DNA of 64,000 nt from Allolucifera butyrica (GCF_900476375.1 NZ_UPPP01000056.1:1-64000), one strand, 5' to 3'. Shown: positions 42,861 to 53,935, counted from the first letter of the stretch. Program-made: numbers and translations. The notes: generated by a model not told the origin, from the letters alone.

Positions 42861-42910
42861 GAGCCTGCTTAAAAAGATGTGGATACTAGGCGCGCTTTTT
42901 AAGCAGGCTC
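42861..42910. repeat. 16-base perfect inverted repeat at the 3' end of uvrC
   Basis: GAGCCTGCTTAAAAAG (42861-42876) and its complement (42895-42910) surround an 18-base loop; the right arm abuts the uvrC stop codon. It lacks a following T-run, so it may protect mRNA ends or be a weak terminator. Confidence 0.7.
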
Positions 42911-44697
42911 TATCGCCGAAAAAAAGCGTATACCGCCTCGGCGGCGGGCTTGGTCATTCCTTCCACCCGCGCCAGTTCCTCCACCGGCGCCGCTTTGATC
43001 GCGGCCAGGTTGCCGAAATGATTCCATAACGCTTTGCGCCGTTTTTCACCGATACCGGCAATGTGGTCCAGGACCGAAACCATATTCCGCTTCGAACGGA
43101 GCTTGCGGTGATAGGTAATCGCAAAGCGGTGCGCCTCGTCCCGGATACGCTGCATCAAATATAACGCCGGGGAATGACGCGGCAGAATTACGGGATCACT
43201 TTCTCCCTCCCGGAAGATATGTTCAAACTCTTTGGCCAGCCCGACGACCGGTACCGTGATACCCAGGCCGCGGATAATTTCCAGGGCCGCGCTAAGCTGC
43301 CCCTTGCCGCCGTCAATGACAATCAAGTCGGGAAGCCCGTCGGCCCCGCCATAACGCCGGCTCAACACTTCCTGCATGGAGCGGAAATCGTCCGGTTTTC
43401 CCTCCACCGTCCGCAGTTTATAACGGCGATAATCGTCCTTACGCGGCAGCCCCCCCTCAAATACCACCATGGAAGCCACCGTTTCCGCCCCCTGTATATG
43501 GGATATATCAAAGCACTCCATCCGTTCCGGCGGCTTGACTAATCCCAGGTACTCTCCCAGTTGCACCACGGCGCCTTCGGTCTGTTCCGTCCGGTTCTCC
43601 AGGCGGGCCGCCTGTTCCTCCAGGACAATGGCGGCATTGCCGGCAGCCATGTTCACAATATCCTTTTTGGTACCCCGTTTCGGTGTTTCCAGACTTACCC
43701 GGCCGCCTTTCCGGCCACTCAGCCAGGCTGCCAACAGTTCCTGCTCCGGCAGGGCTGCGGGCAGCAGTACTTCGCGAGGTACAAAAGCAGCCTGACTATA
43801 ATACTGTTTTATAAACGCGGCCAGTACTTCGCTATCCTCCTCGCCCTCTCCATTAGCCAGGAGAAAATGCTCCCGGCCGATCATTTTGCCGCTGCGAATA
43901 AAAAACACCTGCACGCAAGTTCCCAGCGCAGACCTGGCTAACCCCAACGCATCCTGATCGCCGCTGCCGGTAACAATATTTTGCTTCTCCGTTATCTTTT
44001 CCACCGCCAGCAGTTGGTCCCTAAGCCGCGCCGCCGTTTCAAAATCCAGTTCCATCGCCGCTTTTTCCATATGCCGGCGCAGGTCTTTCGCTACCGCATC
44101 GCTGCGCCCTTCCAAAAACAGGCACACCGACCGGATCATTTCACCGTAGTCCGCGACGTCCACCTTACCGGTACAAGGCGCTAAACAGCGTTTAATATGA
44201 TATTGCAGACAGGGGCGCGGCACATCCAGACTGCGGCAGCTGCGCAGGGGAAACAACCGTTTCAGCAGGCGCAGCGTTTCGTGCACAGCGCCGGCGCTGG
44301 TATAAGGACCGAAATAACGGGAACCGTCCTTCTGCACCTTGCGGGTAATATACACCCGGGGGTAATTCTCCTGCACCGTAACCTTGATATAGGGATAACT
44401 CTTATCATCCCGCAGACTGATGTTGTATTTCGGATGATACTTTTTGATTAAATTACATTCGAGGATTAAGGCTTCCATCTCCGAAGCCGTAATAATATAT
44501 TCCAGATCCGCAATCCGGCTTACCATGGACTGTACCTTCGGCGAGTGATTGCGGCTGGACTGAAAATAGGAACGGACCCGGTTTTTTAAAACGACTGCCT
44601 TACCAACATAAATGATTTTACCCTGGCTGTCCTTCATCAAATAAACTCCCGGCCGTTCCGGCAGATGGGACAATTTTTCTTCCAATTCCGGGTTCAT
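42910..44697 (-). CDS. uvrC: Excinuclease ABC subunit C
   Basis: 595 residues: GIY-YIG nuclease (RPGVYLMKDSQGKIIYVGKA, 3' incision), Cys-rich CRSLDVPRPCLQYHIKRCLAPCTG, UVR helix (DAVAKDLRRHMEKAAMELDFETAARLRDQL) for UvrB binding, RNase H-like 5'-incision domain (ECFDISHIQGAETVASMVVFEGG; DLIVIDGGKGQL) and C-terminal helix-hairpin-helix (HIAGIGEKRRKALWNHFG). ATG 44695-44697 has AGGAGG 6 bases before it; the frame stays open 35 codons upstream without support. uvrA and uvrB lie a few kb away as a separate operon. Confidence 0.97.
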   Translation of the reverse strand: MNPELEEKLSHLPERPGVYLMKDSQGKIIYVGKAVVLKNRVRSYFQSSRNHSPKVQSMVSRIADLEYIITASEMEALILECNLIKKYHPKYNISLRDDKSYPYIKVTVQENYPRVYITRKVQKDGSRYFGPYTSAGAVHETLRLLKRLFPLRSCRSLDVPRPCLQYHIKRCLAPCTGKVDVADYGEMIRSVCLFLEGRSDAVAKDLRRHMEKAAMELDFETAARLRDQLLAVEKITEKQNIVTGSGDQDALGLARSALGTCVQVFFIRSGKMIGREHFLLANGEGEEDSEVLAAFIKQYYSQAAFVPREVLLPAALPEQELLAAWLSGRKGGRVSLETPKRGTKKDIVNMAAGNAAIVLEEQAARLENRTEQTEGAVVQLGEYLGLVKPPERMECFDISHIQGAETVASMVVFEGGLPRKDDYRRYKLRTVEGKPDDFRSMQEVLSRRYGGADGLPDLIVIDGGKGQLSAALEIIRGLGITVPVVGLAKEFEHIFREGESDPVILPRHSPALYLMQRIRDEAHRFAITYHRKLRSKRNMVSVLDHIAGIGEKRRKALWNHFGNLAAIKAAPVEELARVEGMTKPAAEAVYAFFRR

Positions 44698-44831
44698 AAA
44701 AAACCTCCTGGTCCTGTGTATACATGATTTAAAAACTTGAATTTGCAATTCGGTTATAGTATAATATGAATCAATTAGTACCTGGTAATAAAACCTGGTC
44801 AACTAAAATTGCAAATGGGAGGTCTATACCG

Positions 44832-46223
44832 ATGTTTAAACGACTGCTTATCGCCAACCGGGGCGAAATCGCTGTCCGAATCATCCGGGCCTGCCAGGAG
44901 CTGGGCATTGAAACTGTTGCCGTTTACTCTCATGCTGATGCGGATGCTCTCCACGTCAAACTGGCAGATCACGCCTGCCACATTGGACCAGAAGATGCAC
45001 TTCACAGCTATTTGAATAACGCAGCCATCATCACAGCGGCTTTGGAATCCAAAGCGGATGCCGTGCACCCTGGTTATGGTTTTTTATCTGAAAACGCAGT
45101 TTTTGCTGAAATGGTCGAACAGGCCGGTCTGACTTTTGTCGGGCCCCGGCCGGAAACAATCAAGCTCGTAGGCAATAAAGACAGCGCCCGCGAAGCGATG
45201 AAACACGCCGGTCTCTTGATGGCTGCCGGCAGCGATCCGGTTAGTTCTGAAAAGGAAGCCTGTTTGCTGGCGGAAAAAATCGGCTATCCCGTTATGGTTA
45301 AGCCGGTAGCCGGCGGCGGTGGCAAGGGAATGACCGTAGCTGCCGATAATTCGGAACTGATCAATGCAGTCAAACACTTTCCCGCGGCCGGCGGCTCGTT
45401 CTATTTGGAGAAATACATTGCCGACGCCCGCCATATTGAAGTCCAGATTGTAGCTGATTCTTTCGGCCACGTCATTCATTTGGGAGAACGGGAGTGTTCC
45501 CTGCAGCGCCGTAACCAAAAACTGTTGGAAGAAGCGCCTTCCGCCGCCTTAACGCCGGCAATGCGCCAGCAGGTCGGCGAACTGGCAATCCGTGCCGCGA
45601 AAAGCATTCACTATTCTAATGTAGGTACTGTGGAGTTTTTGCTTGATCAATCAGGAAACTTCTATTTTATGGAAATTAATCCCCGGATTCAAGTCGAGCA
45701 TGGCATTACTGAATTAATAACCGGCATTGATCTGGTAAAAACGCAAATCCAAGCTGCTGCCGGCGAACCTCTCGCGATTCAACAGCAGGATGTAGTGATT
45801 CGCGGTCATGCAATTGAGTGCCGCATTAATGCGGAAGACCCGGTTCGCAACTTTTTGCCGTCACCCGGTCAAATCAATTTTTATCATCAGCCGGGAGGAC
45901 CCAATGTGCGGGTTGACAGCGGTGTATGCGCCGGCTCCATCGTGCAGCCTTATTATGATTCCCTGATCGCCAAAGTCATCGTGTACGGCCATACGCGCGG
46001 TGAAGCGATCAAAACCATGCGGCGGGCCCTGAAGGAGTTTCATATCGGCGGAATCAACACCACGGTTGGCTTTCATCATCAGCTTCTGAACGATCCTAAC
46101 TTCTGTAACGGGGATATTGATACACAGTTTGTTACTAAATTTTTATCGTCCCAAGAGCGGAAACTGGCACTGGACAGCAATGTCTGGACCATGATGAACG
46201 GAAATGTTGCATTTGGTTTATAA
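44832..46223 (+). CDS. accC: Biotin carboxylase-type ATP-grasp subunit
   Basis: 463 residues. N-terminal KRLLIANRGEIAVRIIRACQELGIETVAVYS, central ATP-grasp with KPVAGGGGKGM, the EKY..ARHIEVQI segment, GERECSLQRRNQKLLEEAPS, and NPRIQVEHGITELITGIDLV, then the C-terminal biotin-carboxylase domain. It carboxylates biotin on a carrier protein using bicarbonate and ATP. ATG 44832-44834 is the start (GGGAGG 9 bases upstream); the frame is open 22 codons earlier. It stands alone on the plus strand with no biotin carrier or carboxyltransferase nearby. It could therefore serve acetyl-CoA carboxylase, pyruvate carboxylase or another biotin enzyme encoded elsewhere. Confidence 0.88.
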   Translation: MFKRLLIANRGEIAVRIIRACQELGIETVAVYSHADADALHVKLADHACHIGPEDALHSYLNNAAIITAALESKADAVHPGYGFLSENAVFAEMVEQAGLTFVGPRPETIKLVGNKDSAREAMKHAGLLMAAGSDPVSSEKEACLLAEKIGYPVMVKPVAGGGGKGMTVAADNSELINAVKHFPAAGGSFYLEKYIADARHIEVQIVADSFGHVIHLGERECSLQRRNQKLLEEAPSAALTPAMRQQVGELAIRAAKSIHYSNVGTVEFLLDQSGNFYFMEINPRIQVEHGITELITGIDLVKTQIQAAAGEPLAIQQQDVVIRGHAIECRINAEDPVRNFLPSPGQINFYHQPGGPNVRVDSGVCAGSIVQPYYDSLIAKVIVYGHTRGEAIKTMRRALKEFHIGGINTTVGFHHQLLNDPNFCNGDIDTQFVTKFLSSQERKLALDSNVWTMMNGNVAFGL

Positions 46224-46251
46224 AGGCGGGTTATAACCCGCCTTTTTTTAT
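46224..46251. terminator. Terminator between accC and uvrA
   Basis: GGCGGGTTATAACCCGCC followed by seven T, directly behind the accC stop codon; on the other strand it lies at the very end of uvrA with a weaker T-run. Confidence 0.9.
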
Positions 46252-49082
46252 TGCCGGGCCTGTCCCCGCTCCAGTACAGGACCGAGAAATTGACCGGTGT
46301 AAGATTGAGAAGCGGCAGCAATTTGCTCCGGTGTGCCGGTGACCACCACCGTACCGCCGCCCGAACCGCCTTCCAGACCCAGGTCGATAATATAATCGGC
46401 CGTCTTGATGACATCCAGATTATGCTCAATGACAACGACGGTGTCTCCGCCGTCTACCAGGCGCTGCAGCACTTCCAGCAGGCGGTGGATATCCGCCGTA
46501 TGCAGTCCCGTCGTCGGTTCGTCCAGAATATAAAGCGTTTTGCCGGTGCTGCGCCGGGCCAGTTCGGTCGCCAGCTTGATCCGCTGAGCTTCGCCGCCCG
46601 ACAGGGTGGTGGCCGGCTGGCCCAATTTGATATACCCCAGGCCCACGTCCTGCAAAATCTGCAGCTTACGGTAAAGGCGCGGCACATTTTGAAAGAATTC
46701 CACCGCTTCATCAACAATCATGTCCAGAACCTGGGCAATGCTTTTCCCTTTATAGCGCACTTCCAGAGTTTCCCGGTTATAGCGCGCTCCTTTGCACACT
46801 TCGCAAGGCACATAAACATCAGGCAGGAAATGCATTTCGATTTTAATGATGCCGTCGCCTTTGCAGGCTTCACACCGTCCGCCCTTGACGTTAAAACTGA
46901 ACCGGCCCGGCTTGTAGCCCCGCATCCGGGCCTCCGGCGTCTGGCTGAACACTTCCCGGATCAAGTCGAATAAACCGGTATATGTGGCCGGATTGGAACG
47001 GGGGGTGCGGCCAATGGGCGACTGGTCGATATCAATGATTTTATCAATATATTCGGCGCCGCGGATTTGGTCGTGCTCGCCGGGACGGGTGCGGCTGCCA
47101 TACAGCCGGTTGGCCAGTCCCTTATAAAGGATTTCGTTGACCAGCGTACTTTTCCCTGAACCCGATACCCCTGTCACCGCGGTAAATACACCCAGGGGAA
47201 ACCGGACATTCAATTTTTTCAGATTGTTTTCCCGGGCGCCGACTACTTCCAGCCATTTCCCGTTGGGCCGGCGCCGTTCGGCCGGTATGGGAATCGCTGC
47301 CGCTCCGCTTAGGTAACGGCCGGTAATAGATTCCGCACAGGCTTTAATGTCTTCGACCGTTCCCTGGGCAACCACCCGGCCGCCATGGGCGCCGGCCTGC
47401 GGCCCAATATCAATGATATGATCGGCGGCGTACATGGTGTCTTCATCATGCTCCACTACCAGCAGGGTATTGCCTAGGTTCCGCAGCGATTTCAAAGTAG
47501 CCAGCAAACGGTTATTATCCCGCTGATGCAGTCCGATGCTGGGTTCATCCAGAATATACAAGACTCCTACCAGACCGGAGCCGATCTGGGTTGCCAGCCG
47601 GATGCGCTGCGCCTCGCCGCCCGACAGGGTTCCCGCCGCCCGGTTCAGGGTCAGATAGTCCAATCCGACATTAATGAGAAAACCCAGCCGGGCGTTGATT
47701 TCCTTCAAAATTTGCTGCGCAATGGTCTGTTCCCGTTCCGTTAAGGTAAGTCCGGCGAAGAAATCCCGGCATTCCGCCACGGTTAAACTGGTTACTTCAT
47801 AAATGTTTTTCCCGCCCACTTTTACGGCCAGGGCCTCCGGTTTCAGTCTGGCTCCCCGGCAGCTGGGACACGGTTTGGAACTCATATATTCCTCAATCTC
47901 TTCCCGCGACCAATCAGAGGTCGTTTCCCGGTAACGCCGGTTCAGGAGCGGAATCACCCCCTCAAAAGGGGAATGATAAGTTTTATGCTCGCCATACATA
48001 TTTTCATATTGAAAGGTAAACCGTTCTTCGCCGGCTCCCCAAAGGAGAATGTGCCTGATTTTTTCCGGCAGACTATCCCAGGTGTCATGCAGGGAATGTC
48101 CCAGTTTCGCTATAACCGCTTCCAATTGACACATAAAATAGGAATTAGTGTTTTTGCTCAAAGGGGCAATCGCCCCGTCAATCAAGGCTTTACTGCCGTC
48201 CGGTACAATCATGGCCGGGTCAATCTCCATGTTGTTGCCGAGACCGGTGCAATCCGGACAGGCACCGAAAGGACTGTTAAAAGAAAACATGCGGGGAGCG
48301 ATCTCGGGCAGACTAATACTGCAGTCCACGCAGGCAAAGTTCTGGCTGAATACCATTTCCTTGCCCTCTACGATACTGACAATCACGACGCCGCCGCTCA
48401 AATTCAGCGCTGTCTCCAGGGAATCGGCCAGCCGGGAGGCAATGCCTTCCCGGATCACCAGGCGGTCAACCACCACTTCAATGGTGTGCTTTTTATTCTT
48501 TTCCAACGGTACTGTCTCGGTCACATCCTGAATCTGGCCGTCAATCCGCACCCGCACATAACCGTTTTTGCGGATATCCTCCAGCAGCTTCACGTGTTCT
48601 CCCTTTTTGCCCCGGACAACGGGCGCCATAACCATGAATTTGGTCCCGTCGCCTAGTGCCAGCAGTTGATCTACCATCTGCTCTACCGTCTGCTGGCTGA
48701 TCGGCTTGCCGCACTTGGGGCAATGCGGCCGGCCGGCCCGGGCGAATAAAAGCCGCAAATAGTCATAGATCTCCGTAACCGTACCCACGGTGGAGCGTGG
48801 ATTGCGGCTGGTCGTCTTCTGGTCAATGGAAATGGCCGGTGACAACCCTTCAATATAATCGACATCCGGCTTGTCCATTTGCCCCAAAAATTGCCGGGCA
48901 TAGGCCGATAAGGATTCCACATACCGGCGTTGCCCCTCGGCATAAATGGTATCAAACGCCAATGACGACTTGCCGGAACCGCTCAAACCGGTAATGACCA
49001 CCAGTTCGTTGCGGGGAATTTCTATATCAATGTTTTTCAAATTATGCTGTCTGGCACCTTTAATAATGATCTTTTCCTTCAC
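46248..49082 (-). CDS. uvrA: Excinuclease ABC subunit A
   Basis: 944 residues, two ABC ATPase modules with zinc fingers. Module I: Walker [23 protein letters not shown] and signature [14 protein letters not shown]. Module II: Walker [16 protein letters not shown] and [15 protein letters not shown]. Zinc fingers: [19 protein letters not shown] and [17 protein letters not shown]. It loads UvrB at damaged DNA. Translation starts at GTG 49080-49082, overlapping the uvrB stop (GTGA). Confidence 0.98.
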   Translation of the reverse strand: MKEKIIIKGARQHNLKNIDIEIPRNELVVITGLSGSGKSSLAFDTIYAEGQRRYVESLSAYARQFLGQMDKPDVDYIEGLSPAISIDQKTTSRNPRSTVGTVTEIYDYLRLLFARAGRPHCPKCGKPISQQTVEQMVDQLLALGDGTKFMVMAPVVRGKKGEHVKLLEDIRKNGYVRVRIDGQIQDVTETVPLEKNKKHTIEVVVDRLVIREGIASRLADSLETALNLSGGVVIVSIVEGKEMVFSQNFACVDCSISLPEIAPRMFSFNSPFGACPDCTGLGNNMEIDPAMIVPDGSKALIDGAIAPLSKNTNSYFMCQLEAVIAKLGHSLHDTWDSLPEKIRHILLWGAGEERFTFQYENMYGEHKTYHSPFEGVIPLLNRRYRETTSDWSREEIEEYMSSKPCPSCRGARLKPEALAVKVGGKNIYEVTSLTVAECRDFFAGLTLTEREQTIAQQILKEINARLGFLINVGLDYLTLNRAAGTLSGGEAQRIRLATQIGSGLVGVLYILDEPSIGLHQRDNNRLLATLKSLRNLGNTLLVVEHDEDTMYAADHIIDIGPQAGAHGGRVVAQGTVEDIKACAESITGRYLSGAAAIPIPAERRRPNGKWLEVVGARENNLKKLNVRFPLGVFTAVTGVSGSGKSTLVNEILYKGLANRLYGSRTRPGEHDQIRGAEYIDKIIDIDQSPIGRTPRSNPATYTGLFDLIREVFSQTPEARMRGYKPGRFSFNVKGGRCEACKGDGIIKIEMHFLPDVYVPCEVCKGARYNRETLEVRYKGKSIAQVLDMIVDEAVEFFQNVPRLYRKLQILQDVGLGYIKLGQPATTLSGGEAQRIKLATELARRSTGKTLYILDEPTTGLHTADIHRLLEVLQRLVDGGDTVVVIEHNLDVIKTADYIIDLGLEGGSGGGTVVVTGTPEQIAAASQSYTGQFLGPVLERGQARQ

Positions 49083-51139
49083 GGTTTACTTCCCTTCTCC
49101 TTTTTTCCCCGTCCTTTGGAAGAAACTGCTTTGCCGCCGGCCAGCGGCTTGGTTTCTCCCAGACGCTGACGCAGTTCCACGATCATATCCCGGAACTCCG
49201 CTGCTTTTTCAAATTCCAACAATTTGGACGCCTGGCGCATTTCCTTTTCCAAATTGGCAATCAGATTGAACATTTCACTGCGGCTCATTTGCTGCAGACG
49301 GTCCGTTTTATAATCGGCAGGCGTTTCGGCCACCTTGGTGGTCTCAATCAATTCTTTCACTTTCTTTTGAATAGTCTGCGGCGTAATACCGTACTCCGCA
49401 TTATAGGCCTGCTGAACTTCCCGGCGGCGGTTGGTCTCGGAAATAGCCCGCTGCATGGAATCGGTAATCCGGTCGGCATACATGATTACCCGTCCCCGGG
49501 CATTCCGTGCCGCCCGGCCGATGGTCTGAATCAGCGAGGTATCCGAGCGGAGAAAACCTTCTTTATCGGCGTCCAGAATGGCCACCAGCGACACTTCCGG
49601 CAGGTCCAGGCCTTCCCGCAGCAGATTGATCCCGACCAGCACATCAAATACGCCGGCCCGCAGGTCACGGATAATCTCCACCCGTTCAATGGTGGCAATA
49701 TCCGAGTGCAGATAACGCACCCGTATCCCCATTTCCTTTAAATATTCCGTCAGGTCCTCCGCCATTTTCTTGGTCAGGGTAGTAACAAGCACCCGTTCCC
49801 CGGCGGCCGCCCGCTGTTTGATTTCTCCCAGCAAGTCGTCCATTTGGCCTTTAATCGGCCGCACTTCCACCTCCGGGTCCACCAGGCCGGTGGGTCGGAT
49901 AATCTGCTGAACAACCTGTTTTCCGTCCTTTAATTCATAGGGACCGGGCGTGGCGGAGACATAAACAATCTGATTAATCCGCTGCACAAACTCGTCAAAC
50001 GTCAGCGGTCGGTTGTCATAGGCCGACGGCAGGCGGAAACCATTCTCCACCAGCGCTGCTTTGCGGGAACGGTCGCCGGCATACATGGCCCGCAGTTGCG
50101 GCAGCGTAGCATGGGACTCGTCAATGACAATCAGAAAATCATCGGGAAAATAATCAATCAAAGTATAGGGCGCTTCGCCCGCCTTACGGCCCGTCAAATG
50201 GCGGGAGTAATTTTCAATTCCTGAACAATATCCCATTTCCAGCATCATTTCCAGATCATAACGGGTGCGCTGGCCTAACCGCTGCGCTTCCAGCAGCTTG
50301 TGATTCGCCGTCAAATCCTGCAGTCTGTCTTCCAGTTCGCCTTCGATATCGGACATAGCCCGCAGCAAATTTTCCCGGGACGTAACATAGTGAGAGGCGG
50401 GATAAATGGCCATATGCTTACGCTCGGCCAGAATTTCCCCGGTCAGGGTATCCACTTCCAGGATTCGTTCCACTTCATCGCCAAACAGTTCCACCCGCAC
50501 CGCCTTCTCCCCGTAGCCGGCGGGAAAAATTTCAATGACATCCCCCCGCACGCGGAACTTACCGCGGGTAAAATTGATATCATTCCGTTCATACTGGATT
50601 TCCACCAGCCGCCGCAGAATGCTGTCCCGGTCTTTCACCTGCCCCTGCCGCAGCGACAAAACCAGATTATAATAGTCTTCCGGTGAACCCAAGCCGTAAA
50701 TGCATGACACACTGGCCACAACAATGACATCCCGCCGTTCAAAAAGGGAGCTTGTGGCCGAATGCCGCAGCTTGTCAATCTCATCATTAATGGAAGCGTC
50801 CTTTTCAATGTAAGTATCCGTATGGGCAATATACGCTTCCGGCTGATAGTAATCATAATAACTTACGAAATATTCCACCGCATTCTGCGGGAAAAACTCC
50901 CTGAACTCACTAGCCAACTGTGCGGCCAGCGTTTTATTATGCGCAATGACCAGGGTTGGCTTTTGCACTGCTTCCACCATTTTCGCAATAGTAAACGTTT
51001 TGCCTGTACCGGTCGCCCCCAGCAGCACCTGTGCCTTGTCACGGCGCTGAATTCCGGCCGCCAGCCGGTCAATGGCCCGGGGCTGGTCGCCCGTAGGCTG
51101 AAACGGCGCCACCACCTGAAACGGAATTCCGTCTTTCAT
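49079..51139 (-). CDS. uvrB: Excinuclease ABC subunit B
   Basis: 686 residues: Walker [19 protein letters not shown], the beta-hairpin [21 protein letters not shown], helicase motifs [10 protein letters not shown] and [13 protein letters not shown], and the C-terminal UVR domain ([26 protein letters not shown]) that meets UvrC. It verifies DNA damage and positions UvrC. It lies 6 bases after the MinJ-like gene and overlaps uvrA. Confidence 0.98.
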   Translation of the reverse strand: MKDGIPFQVVAPFQPTGDQPRAIDRLAAGIQRRDKAQVLLGATGTGKTFTIAKMVEAVQKPTLVIAHNKTLAAQLASEFREFFPQNAVEYFVSYYDYYQPEAYIAHTDTYIEKDASINDEIDKLRHSATSSLFERRDVIVVASVSCIYGLGSPEDYYNLVLSLRQGQVKDRDSILRRLVEIQYERNDINFTRGKFRVRGDVIEIFPAGYGEKAVRVELFGDEVERILEVDTLTGEILAERKHMAIYPASHYVTSRENLLRAMSDIEGELEDRLQDLTANHKLLEAQRLGQRTRYDLEMMLEMGYCSGIENYSRHLTGRKAGEAPYTLIDYFPDDFLIVIDESHATLPQLRAMYAGDRSRKAALVENGFRLPSAYDNRPLTFDEFVQRINQIVYVSATPGPYELKDGKQVVQQIIRPTGLVDPEVEVRPIKGQMDDLLGEIKQRAAAGERVLVTTLTKKMAEDLTEYLKEMGIRVRYLHSDIATIERVEIIRDLRAGVFDVLVGINLLREGLDLPEVSLVAILDADKEGFLRSDTSLIQTIGRAARNARGRVIMYADRITDSMQRAISETNRRREVQQAYNAEYGITPQTIQKKVKELIETTKVAETPADYKTDRLQQMSRSEMFNLIANLEKEMRQASKLLEFEKAAEFRDMIVELRQRLGETKPLAGGKAVSSKGRGKKEKGSKP

Positions 51140-51145
51140 CTTCCA

Positions 51146-52390
51146 TCACCTGCCAAATAACTTTCGTTTTAGCCACGTCCACAGCCAAAACCGGTCGCGG
51201 GAAATGCTTACATAATACGGTTCATGCCCTTCCGGCGCCAGAATAATCCCCAGGCGCCGTTCACCGTTCTGAAAGCGGGTATGATACTGCAGCCGCTTTT
51301 GACTACGCTCAATCTCCAGAGTAAACTCCGCTCCGGCAATGTAAATAGCCCCGGCTAATTCGCTGCCGCTGTTAACCGGCCTGCCGTCCAGACTGAGTAA
51401 AATATCACCCGGCAAAAGACCCAATTGACGGGCCGGGGTGTCTATGACCGTATCCAGCACCATAACACCGCGCGGCGGCGGAACATAGCGGGGAATTCCC
51501 TCCAGTTCGCGCTTATTGTCCCATTGGATCAGGAACTCATGCCCCAGCGGCGACAGGAGCGCCGCCATAACCTGCAGCCAGGAATAGTGAACCGATAACA
51601 ATGCCAGAACCAGAAGCAGCACGCTGTAAGCGGCCAGATGCAAGGCCGACTGGCGGCGGCGGACAACGGGAAAACTGGCTACAGCCATATCGGAATAACC
51701 CAAAGCGGCCACCACCGGTACCATGGCATAAAGCCATTGCTGCCCTGCCGGCGGCGCGGCCGGCAGCGGCAGCAACGGCCACCAGTCCGGCATGGAAATC
51801 ATGCCGCGCACCGCTTCCGTTCCCGGCACCGGTATGACGGCCAGCAGCATTAGCGGCAAGGGCCAAAAATTCTGCAGACTGAAAGCTCCCACCGTAGTAC
51901 CGTCTTCCCGCCGCAGCAGGAGCGGCATGGCGCTATACCGGCCGCTCACGGCAATAAGCAGACTTTCCGTCATATGCAAAACAGCGACAAGAGCCATAAC
52001 TTGCGGCACATTGACATCCGGCCAGCCGAACAGACTGCTTGAAAGCGCTACCAAGCCGCCGGCATAAGCAAAACACAAGAACCGCATGTGAATCATCATC
52101 AGCAGGAGCGCCAAGGGCCAAATATAATTCAATCCCAGATGATTCAGCGTAACGCCGACAAAAGTCAGCAGAAAACTGCCTACCAGACCGCCTACCGTTC
52201 CGTATACGGCCGCCATGGCCACTTGCCTGACAAGGGACTGGCCGGCTACACCGAAAATCCGGACCTGGTTACGCTGCATCTGCCAGTATTGATAACCTAC
52301 CAAAGCCAGAATCAGCCAAAACATCGGTTCCCCGTATATCGACAACGCGCCTGTCACAATCAGCTTAATTATATCCTGCCAGGGAAACAT
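51146..52390 (-). CDS. Polytopic membrane protein with C-terminal PDZ domain (MinJ-like)
   Basis: 414 residues: about eight transmembrane helices in residues 5-290, then a PDZ domain about 305-390 (PPPRGVMVLDTVIDTPARQLGLLPGDILLSLDGRPVNSG). Topology and the position beside ctpA, ftsEX and uvrBA correspond to MinJ (YvjD) of Bacillus, which bridges DivIVA and MinD in division-site selection. Sequence similarity over the helices cannot be judged here, so function is inferred from layout. Start ATG follows GAGGTG. No protease motif is present. Confidence 0.75.
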   Translation of the reverse strand: MFPWQDIIKLIVTGALSIYGEPMFWLILALVGYQYWQMQRNQVRIFGVAGQSLVRQVAMAAVYGTVGGLVGSFLLTFVGVTLNHLGLNYIWPLALLLMMIHMRFLCFAYAGGLVALSSSLFGWPDVNVPQVMALVAVLHMTESLLIAVSGRYSAMPLLLRREDGTTVGAFSLQNFWPLPLMLLAVIPVPGTEAVRGMISMPDWWPLLPLPAAPPAGQQWLYAMVPVVAALGYSDMAVASFPVVRRRQSALHLAAYSVLLLVLALLSVHYSWLQVMAALLSPLGHEFLIQWDNKRELEGIPRYVPPPRGVMVLDTVIDTPARQLGLLPGDILLSLDGRPVNSGSELAGAIYIAGAEFTLEIERSQKRLQYHTRFQNGERRLGIILAPEGHEPYYVSISRDRFWLWTWLKRKLFGR

Positions 52391-52497
52391 CTTTTCACCT
52401 CAACCGGTATTTTTTTAAACAATTTATGTATTTCACAAGAAAATACTATCACAATTTGACGGAAAGGGCAAATGTATGTTTGGGGGCAATGAACGGC

Positions 52498-52606
52498 TAT
52501 TGGAAAATTGGATGTTGGATTTTGGGGTATTGGGTATGGGGTATGGGAGAATAGGGCTGGACGTTAGGGAAGGAAAGCAGCAACGGCTGACGCAAGGTCA
52601 GCCGTT
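52498..52606 (+). repeat. TTGGA-rich tract followed by hairpin
   Basis: Tract 52498-52557 (ATTGGAAAATTGGATGTTGG, then GGGGTATTGGGTATGGGG) followed by hairpin AACGGCTGA-CGCAAGG-TCAGCCGTT at 52582-52606. The hairpin lies 48 bases behind the ctpA stop on the other strand and may end that transcript. Same design as at 29.5 and 42.3 kb. Confidence 0.7.
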
Positions 52607-52653
52607 TGTTAATGGGAAAATCTTTCATTATTCCGTTTTTCCGACGCCTTTTC

Positions 52654-53808
52654 TTAGCTTTTATTGGTCTTTTCGGCCTTTTCCAATATTTCGATGGCTT
52701 TATCCAGTTGCGGATCTTTTCCCGGTTCTTTGGAAGGCTCGACCTTGATATCCGGCTCAATACCGATCCCGTTAATGGAACGGTCTTTCGGTGTCAGATA
52801 CTTGGCAATAGTTAACTTGATCGCCGTACCGCTATCCAGCCGGATCAGAGTTTGCACTGAACCTTTGCCATACGTTTTTGTGCCGATCAATGTGCCTGAA
52901 CCGGTGTCCTGCATTGCCCCGGACACAATTTCCGCCGCGCTGGCCGTACCGCCGTTGACCAGGACAGCCGCCGGATATTTAACGGCCGGCAAATCGGAAT
53001 TATGAACTTCCCGTTGTCCGTCCTTGGTTACAACGGATACAATCGGCCCTTTGGGCACCAGCTTGTTCGCCACTTTCACGCTTTCTTCCAAAAGACCGCC
53101 CGGATTATCCCGCAAATCCAGAATCGTTGCCTGCATGCCTTCTTTTTCCAGCTCAGCATATTTTTTCAGAAAATCCTCGCCCGTATTTTCATTGAACATG
53201 GAAATCCGGATATAGCCGATATGGTTGGGCAGCATTTTGCCGGCAACCGTCTTGATCTCGATATTGGAGCGGGTCAGGGTATAATCTTTATCCGCCTCAC
53301 CGGCGCGATGGATGGTTAAAACCACCTTGGTGCCTTCCGGACCGCGGATCTTATTCACCGCCGCATCCAGCGCCATATTTTTGGTCTCCTGACCGTCAAT
53401 TTTCACGATCTGATCACCGCTTTTGATACCCGACTTTTCACCGGGAGTTCCTTCAATCGGCGACACCACGGTAAGGACTTTGTCCTTGACACCGACGACA
53501 ATTCCCACGCCGCCAAAATGGCCTTCCGTCTCAATCATGAAATCCTTAAACATTTTCGCATCCATATATATGGAGTGAGGATCCCCGAGCGAATCGACCA
53601 TTCCTTTGATGGCACCGGCCATCAGGGTGTCAACCGGCACATCCTCTACATAACGGCTCCTGATAATCTGCATGGCCCGGAAAAACTTCAGCGTATCAAG
53701 AAGATCTACCGATTTGGTCTGCAGCAGATATACAAATGCCCCCGTAGTAACCATAAAAGTAATCAGAACCAAGAGAACGGCACCCACAACGACTTTGCGC
53801 CGGCTCAT
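52654..53808 (-). CDS. ctpA: S41-family C-terminal processing protease
   Basis: 384 residues: N-terminal membrane anchor (VVVGAVLLVLITFMVTTGAFVYLL), N-terminal helices, PDZ domain about 95-180 (GIVVGVKDKVLTVVSPIEGTPGEKSGIKSGDQIVKIDG), and the serine/lysine catalytic domain with DLRDNPGGLLEESVKVA, VNGGTASAAEIVSGAM (catalytic Ser) and TYGKGSVQT (catalytic Lys). It trims envelope or sporulation proteins outside the membrane; in Bacillus, CtpB cleaves SpoIVFA. ATG 53806-53808 has AGGTGG 8 bases upstream; the frame is open 22 codons earlier without a ribosome-binding site. Confidence 0.95.
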   Translation of the reverse strand: MSRRKVVVGAVLLVLITFMVTTGAFVYLLQTKSVDLLDTLKFFRAMQIIRSRYVEDVPVDTLMAGAIKGMVDSLGDPHSIYMDAKMFKDFMIETEGHFGGVGIVVGVKDKVLTVVSPIEGTPGEKSGIKSGDQIVKIDGQETKNMALDAAVNKIRGPEGTKVVLTIHRAGEADKDYTLTRSNIEIKTVAGKMLPNHIGYIRISMFNENTGEDFLKKYAELEKEGMQATILDLRDNPGGLLEESVKVANKLVPKGPIVSVVTKDGQREVHNSDLPAVKYPAAVLVNGGTASAAEIVSGAMQDTGSGTLIGTKTYGKGSVQTLIRLDSGTAIKLTIAKYLTPKDRSINGIGIEPDIKVEPSKEPGKDPQLDKAIEILEKAEKTNKS

Positions 53809-53935
53809 AATCAACACCACCTGTCTGAGGCTCGAGGTTTGATACTCGAACATGCAAATTTTAACATACTCCATTAGTGATATGTGGAAACAAACGAATT
53901 TATTCCTGTCACAAACCTCTTGCCCCGGTCCGCCT

